The notes under the pieces were generated by a model. It was given only the letters and a program-made list of their open reading frames with translations, was not told the origin of the DNA and ran no database searches. The translations under genes were made by a program, and so were the position numbers. DNA of 8,410 bases from Candidatus Kapaibacterium sp. (GTDB lineage: Bacteria; Bacteroidota; Ignavibacteria; Kapaibacteriales; Kapaibacteriaceae), in NCBI GenBank assembly GCA_030830285.1, contig JAURNF010000050.1, forward strand, positions 1 through 8,410, written 5' to 3'. This document shows, one piece after another, positions 6,139 to 8,410 of the stretch (positions are counted from its first letter, which is position 1; every line of letters starts with the position of its first letter).

Positions 6139-6639
6139 CTATTCTTGACCCACCATGAGCATGCTATTTTGGTACTCGAGGGGTAGCATCCTTGCCATTG
6201 CAAAGAACAGTTGATTATCACAGCTATACATCTTGCCGTTGACTAACACTCCACCTGTCTGGTTAAATGCGATCGTATCGAGGCCGCCTCGTTCATTGGG
6301 TCCAATAAGTACAATTCGAAAATCATAGCCTTGCTGCTGATCGAGCCTGTCATTCAAAGAGAGCTGATCTCGGAACCTTCGGTAGTACACCGAATCAACA
6401 GAAGACTGCTGGCCAAAAGTTACTGTATCGGTGCTTTCAATGATATTGGTCAGCGTTAATGGAGATCTAGTTGTTGCAAAGAATGGCTGATGATACTTGA
6501 GCATTACGTTTGTTGTCGCGCCAATTACTGACATTGACAACTCTCTCCCAGTTCGCAGCATTAGAGGTTCATACTCTACAGCCCCAAGTGCGAGGAAAGT
6601 TGGTATAAGGCAGGCAACGATCTTCAGGATATTGTTCAT
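6139..6639 (-). CDS. Exported 166-aa candidate immunity protein for the metallopeptidase toxin
   Basis: No known immunity family is recognised. The protein begins MNNILKIVACLIPTFLALGA, a signal peptide with probable cleavage after LGA (about residue 19). The mature region of about 147 residues has YRRFRDQLSLNDRLDQQQGY, then DFRIVLIGPNERGG and a single cysteine near the C-terminus. A start further upstream at 6672 is possible, but the ATG at 6639 is preferred. It overlaps the stop of the toxin gene by ATGA and has AGAGG 7 nt upstream. Immediate coupling to an RHS toxin tip is the classic position of a cognate immunity gene. A signal peptide would put the antidote in the periplasm, where an incoming toxin could be met. 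The function is inferred from position and topology. Confidence 0.72.
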   Translation of the reverse strand: MNNILKIVACLIPTFLALGAVEYEPLMLRTGRELSMSVIGATTNVMLKYHQPFFATTRSPLTLTNIIESTDTVTFGQQSSVDSVYYRRFRDQLSLNDRLDQQQGYDFRIVLIGPNERGGLDTIAFNQTGGVLVNGKMYSCDNQLFFAMARMLPLEYQNSMLMVGQE

Positions 6640-7505
6640 TTCACGACCTCTTGAGACGTCTGTTCCACGCACGTGCCAACTACAGGTTCTGCAACTTTGA
6701 CTTTCTTGCCACTCGTATGTGAAAATCTGGGTTTCTCACCGGTTGCCATTGCAGTTAGAAACTCAATCCCAAGTATCACCCGCGCCTCCTCCGCATTAGA
6801 ATACACTGGGTCAGCAGTTCGAATATCTTTATACAGTGAGATGAGAACTGGTCCAGCCTGGTCCCCGGTTTTTTCTTTCCGTCCTAACTCGCCTCTTACT
6901 GCATGCGCCATTTCATGAACCAACCCTAACGCTGGCGATTGGATAGAACCGTCTACTTCCAGACCACTATTGGGATCCCAGTCGACTCCATGTTTCTCGC
7001 GGTAACGATCCTGACCTATGTCATTGATTGACAACCTAACTGTGAAATCCTTACTGTCTCTTGCATTCTCCAGCAGCTCCACAGCCTCGTCAGCTCCAGC
7101 CGCCTTGAAGTAGGCTATAGCTAGGCCGTAATACTGCTGTGCCTTTTGAGCCATTCCCGGTTCTTCATTTGCCCACTCAATCTCCTTCCCACCATCATCC
7201 AACATCATCACCGGACTATTCCCCGCATACTGATACGACTGCAGCGGCAGGTACTTTGACCACAGCGGATCGGTACTCAGGAAGCGGCCGTAGGTGGGGT
7301 CGTAGAGTCGCACGCCATAAAACCCGAGGTCTGACTCATTATCCGTCTCACGTCCGATGTATGATGTGCGCGCACCTGTGCCGCTGGAGGTGAGTTCGTC
7401 ACCGAAGGCCGTGTAGGAACGTGATTCGATCACGCGTGCTGCGTTGTCGAGCGTGATGCGTGCAGAGCCGAGGTGGCTGCGTCGATTACCGTGGATTGCC
7501 ATCAT
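6636..7505 (-). CDS. Orphan RHS tip with C-terminal HEMAH metallopeptidase (M91/NleD-like) toxin domain
   Basis: This 289-aa product is a 5'-truncated RHS protein carrying only the end of the core. HLGSARITL (about 11-19) and the hallmark GFYGVRLYDPTYGRFLSTDP (62-80) are followed by SYQYAGNSPV, after which RHS toxins change to a variable C-terminal domain. Here that domain (about 105-289) contains H197-E198-M-A-H201, a zincin HExxH motif, and downstream Glu239/Glu240 in SNAEEARVIL as possible third metal ligands. The pattern resembles the M91 effector peptidases (NleD), but this rests on motif recall only. The start is taken at ATG 7505, which makes an ATGA overlap with the upstream membrane-protein gene; a GTG at 7523 is the alternative. 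Without the secretion-competent N-terminus it is probably silent or a donor cassette that can recombine onto a full-length rhs gene. The next gene is its probable immunity gene. Confidence 0.85.
   Translation of the reverse strand: MMAIHGNRRSHLGSARITLDNAARVIESRSYTAFGDELTSSGTGARTSYIGRETDNESDLGFYGVRLYDPTYGRFLSTDPLWSKYLPLQSYQYAGNSPVMMLDDGGKEIEWANEEPGMAQKAQQYYGLAIAYFKAAGADEAVELLENARDSKDFTVRLSINDIGQDRYREKHGVDWDPNSGLEVDGSIQSPALGLVHEMAHAVRGELGRKEKTGDQAGPVLISLYKDIRTADPVYSNAEEARVILGIEFLTAMATGEKPRFSHTSGKKVKVAEPVVGTCVEQTSQEVVK
7340..7412 (-). repeat. Intact copy of 73-bp RHS core segment duplicated at 5204-5276
   Basis: Same length without gaps and 67 of 73 bases identical to the remnant. The six differences fall in a short interval near the TSYIG codons; the rest is perfectly conserved. 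Conserved core plus variable flanks is the substrate for homologous cassette exchange in RHS loci. Confidence 0.85.
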
Positions 7506-7939
7506 CTCGCCCGATGCCACCACCAGATGTTCTTACCCAGCAGGTACGCGGGGAAGATCAGCACGAAGAGGTACTCCGGGAACACGACGTACTTGAAACC
7601 ACCCGCTACGTAGTACAAAATTGTGGTGATAACAAGCATCACCCCGCCGGCACAGGCATCGAAGAGCGCCTCCGATCCACTGGGATAGATTCGGATTAAT
7701 CTATGTTCATATGAATTCAGAAGGCCAGAAACGATTTCAGAAGCGTAAATGCCGACGCAAAGGTAATAACCTCCGAGGATCTTGGACCCTGTGACTCTAC
7801 CCGTGTGCTCGAAGTATGTTCCGTCAGAGAAGCCCTCCGGAAACAATGCAAACAGTGAAGAATACAAGCTGAAGCAAAACAACAACCACTTCTGCCGCTC
7901 GTACCTCGCCCTCCATGTTTCGTTCAGTAGCTTCATCAT
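7502..7939 (-). CDS. Four-helix membrane protein, candidate immunity protein for the upstream RHS toxin
   Basis: A 145-aa integral membrane protein of no recognised family. After a short charged N-terminus (NETWRARYERQK) there are about four hydrophobic segments: roughly 17-35 (LLFCFSLYSSLFALF), 53-74 (ILGGYYLCVGIYASEIV), 91-114 (ACAGGVMLVITTILYYVAGG) and 116-136 (YVVFPEYLFVLIFPAYLL). It ends in KNIWWWHRAR. The start ATG at 7939 overlaps the stop of the preceding toxin gene by ATGA, and its own stop overlaps the start of the next RHS tip by ATGA. Small polytopic membrane proteins placed directly behind an RHS toxin end are commonly immunity proteins against toxins that act at or on the inner membrane. 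The immunity role is inferred from position and topology. Confidence 0.75.
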   Translation of the reverse strand: MMKLLNETWRARYERQKWLLFCFSLYSSLFALFPEGFSDGTYFEHTGRVTGSKILGGYYLCVGIYASEIVSGLLNSYEHRLIRIYPSGSEALFDACAGGVMLVITTILYYVAGGFKYVVFPEYLFVLIFPAYLLGKNIWWWHRAR

Positions 7940-8410
7940 GGCTTCAGAGGAATTGGTCGTTGTGTCACGGACGTGTTATCCCTTTTCACAGGGGCGGCCG
8001 CCTGTAAGAACTTATCAGCTCCTTCCTTTGCACAACTGATGATCACATCTTGCTTCGGCCCCCGACCCACATTGCCTAGGGCCTCCTTTGCCGCCTCGGC
8101 CTGTGCAATCTGTGCCGGCCGGGGCCTGCCGTCAGCTACGGCGTTCTCTGCGCGGCGAAGCTGATCCTTAGCCAACTGCCCCTCTGCCGACCCTAATGCT
8201 CTTTTCGCAATCGATTCTGCAGCACCACCGGCCATCCCACCCACAACTGCATCTCTGGCAACCACTTCTACCGTCGTCTCCTCCCCTGAAACAGCTCGTT
8301 TTGCTGCTCCCTCGGCAACAGATATCACGGCCGTTCCTACGATACGAGTTGTTGCTGAGGAGAAGGCAGACAAGCCGCCGGTCAAGCCACCTGCTGCTGC
8401 GGCAATCAGT
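7936..8410 (-). CDS. C-terminal end of a probable RHS/polymorphic toxin (N-terminus beyond window)
   Basis: The frame is open to the right edge (codons in frame from 8409), so only the last 157 residues are visible. An apparent TTG start at 8385 is not needed and probably not real. The visible part opens with an Ala/Gly-rich, weakly hydrophobic region (AAAAGGLTGG, then SAFSSATTRIVGTAVISVAEGAAKR and AVVGGMAGGAAESIAKR), typical of the pre-toxin segment in RHS proteins. It is followed by a charged helical part (GQLAKDQLRRAENAV) and a C-terminal segment with DVIISCAKEGADKFLQ. No catalytic motif or named toxin family is recognised. The polymorphic-toxin reading rests on composition, the ATGA-coupled membrane-protein gene behind it, and the RHS tip that follows. 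An ordinary structural or phage-like protein remains possible. Confidence 0.6.
   Translation of the reverse strand, partial: LIAAAAGGLTGGLSAFSSATTRIVGTAVISVAEGAAKRAVSGEETTVEVVARDAVVGGMAGGAAESIAKRALGSAEGQLAKDQLRRAENAVADGRPRPAQIAQAEAAKEALGNVGRGPKQDVIISCAKEGADKFLQAAAPVKRDNTSVTQRPIPLKP

Overview
The window looks like a chromosome segment from a bacterium of the Bacteroidota/Chlorobiota/Ignavibacteriota (FCB) group. The main evidence is the promoter upstream of rpsT, which matches the Bacteroidota sigma-factor consensus: TTTG, 19 bp, then TATCTTTG (consensus TAnnTTTG). Supporting signs are the weak or absent Shine-Dalgarno sequence before rpsT and murQ, a tRNA gene without an encoded CCA, and an Arm-DNA-bind_5-like tyrosine recombinase. 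The genus cannot be fixed from this window.

Region 1 (1-2419) is ordinary core chromosome. A compact minus-strand operon encodes MurQ (MurNAc-6-phosphate etherase), a Thioredoxin_9-like protein with a single-cysteine WCGDS site, and a DedA-family membrane protein that runs off the left edge. The murQ and thioredoxin genes overlap by ATGA, and the DedA gene starts 2 nt after the thioredoxin stop. Divergently, rpsT (ribosomal protein S20) is followed closely by tRNA-Arg(ACG).

Region 2 (2346-about 5000) is an integration module. The tRNA-Arg gene is followed by a tyrosine recombinase with a complete R-K-H-R-H-Y active site. An ATGA overlap leads into a 342-aa protein that ends in an excisionase/MerR-type helix-turn-helix on an unrecognised 290-residue N-terminal part. 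AGATAC hexamers cluster in the non-coding DNA on both sides of this pair, and an 11-bp direct-repeat array follows it. These are candidate recombinase or Xis binding sites. No second copy of the tRNA 3' end was found, so the far end of the element lies outside the window or has been lost.

Region 3 (about 5139-8410, all minus strand, reading from the right edge leftwards) is an RHS polymorphic-toxin cassette array. It holds: the C-terminal end of one toxin (gene enters from beyond 8410); a four-helix membrane protein that is its probable immunity protein; an orphan RHS tip carrying a HEMAH zinc-metallopeptidase domain that resembles the M91/NleD effector family; an exported 166-aa probable immunity protein; a second exported 263-aa protein of unknown function; and a decayed copy of the RHS tip (73 bp, 67 of 73 identical). 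Three successive junctions are ATGA stop/start overlaps, so the toxin-immunity pairs look translationally coupled. Membrane and exported immunity candidates suggest that the toxins act at or outside the inner membrane. The array converges on the int/HTH module and may be cargo of the same tRNA-Arg island, though that is inference.
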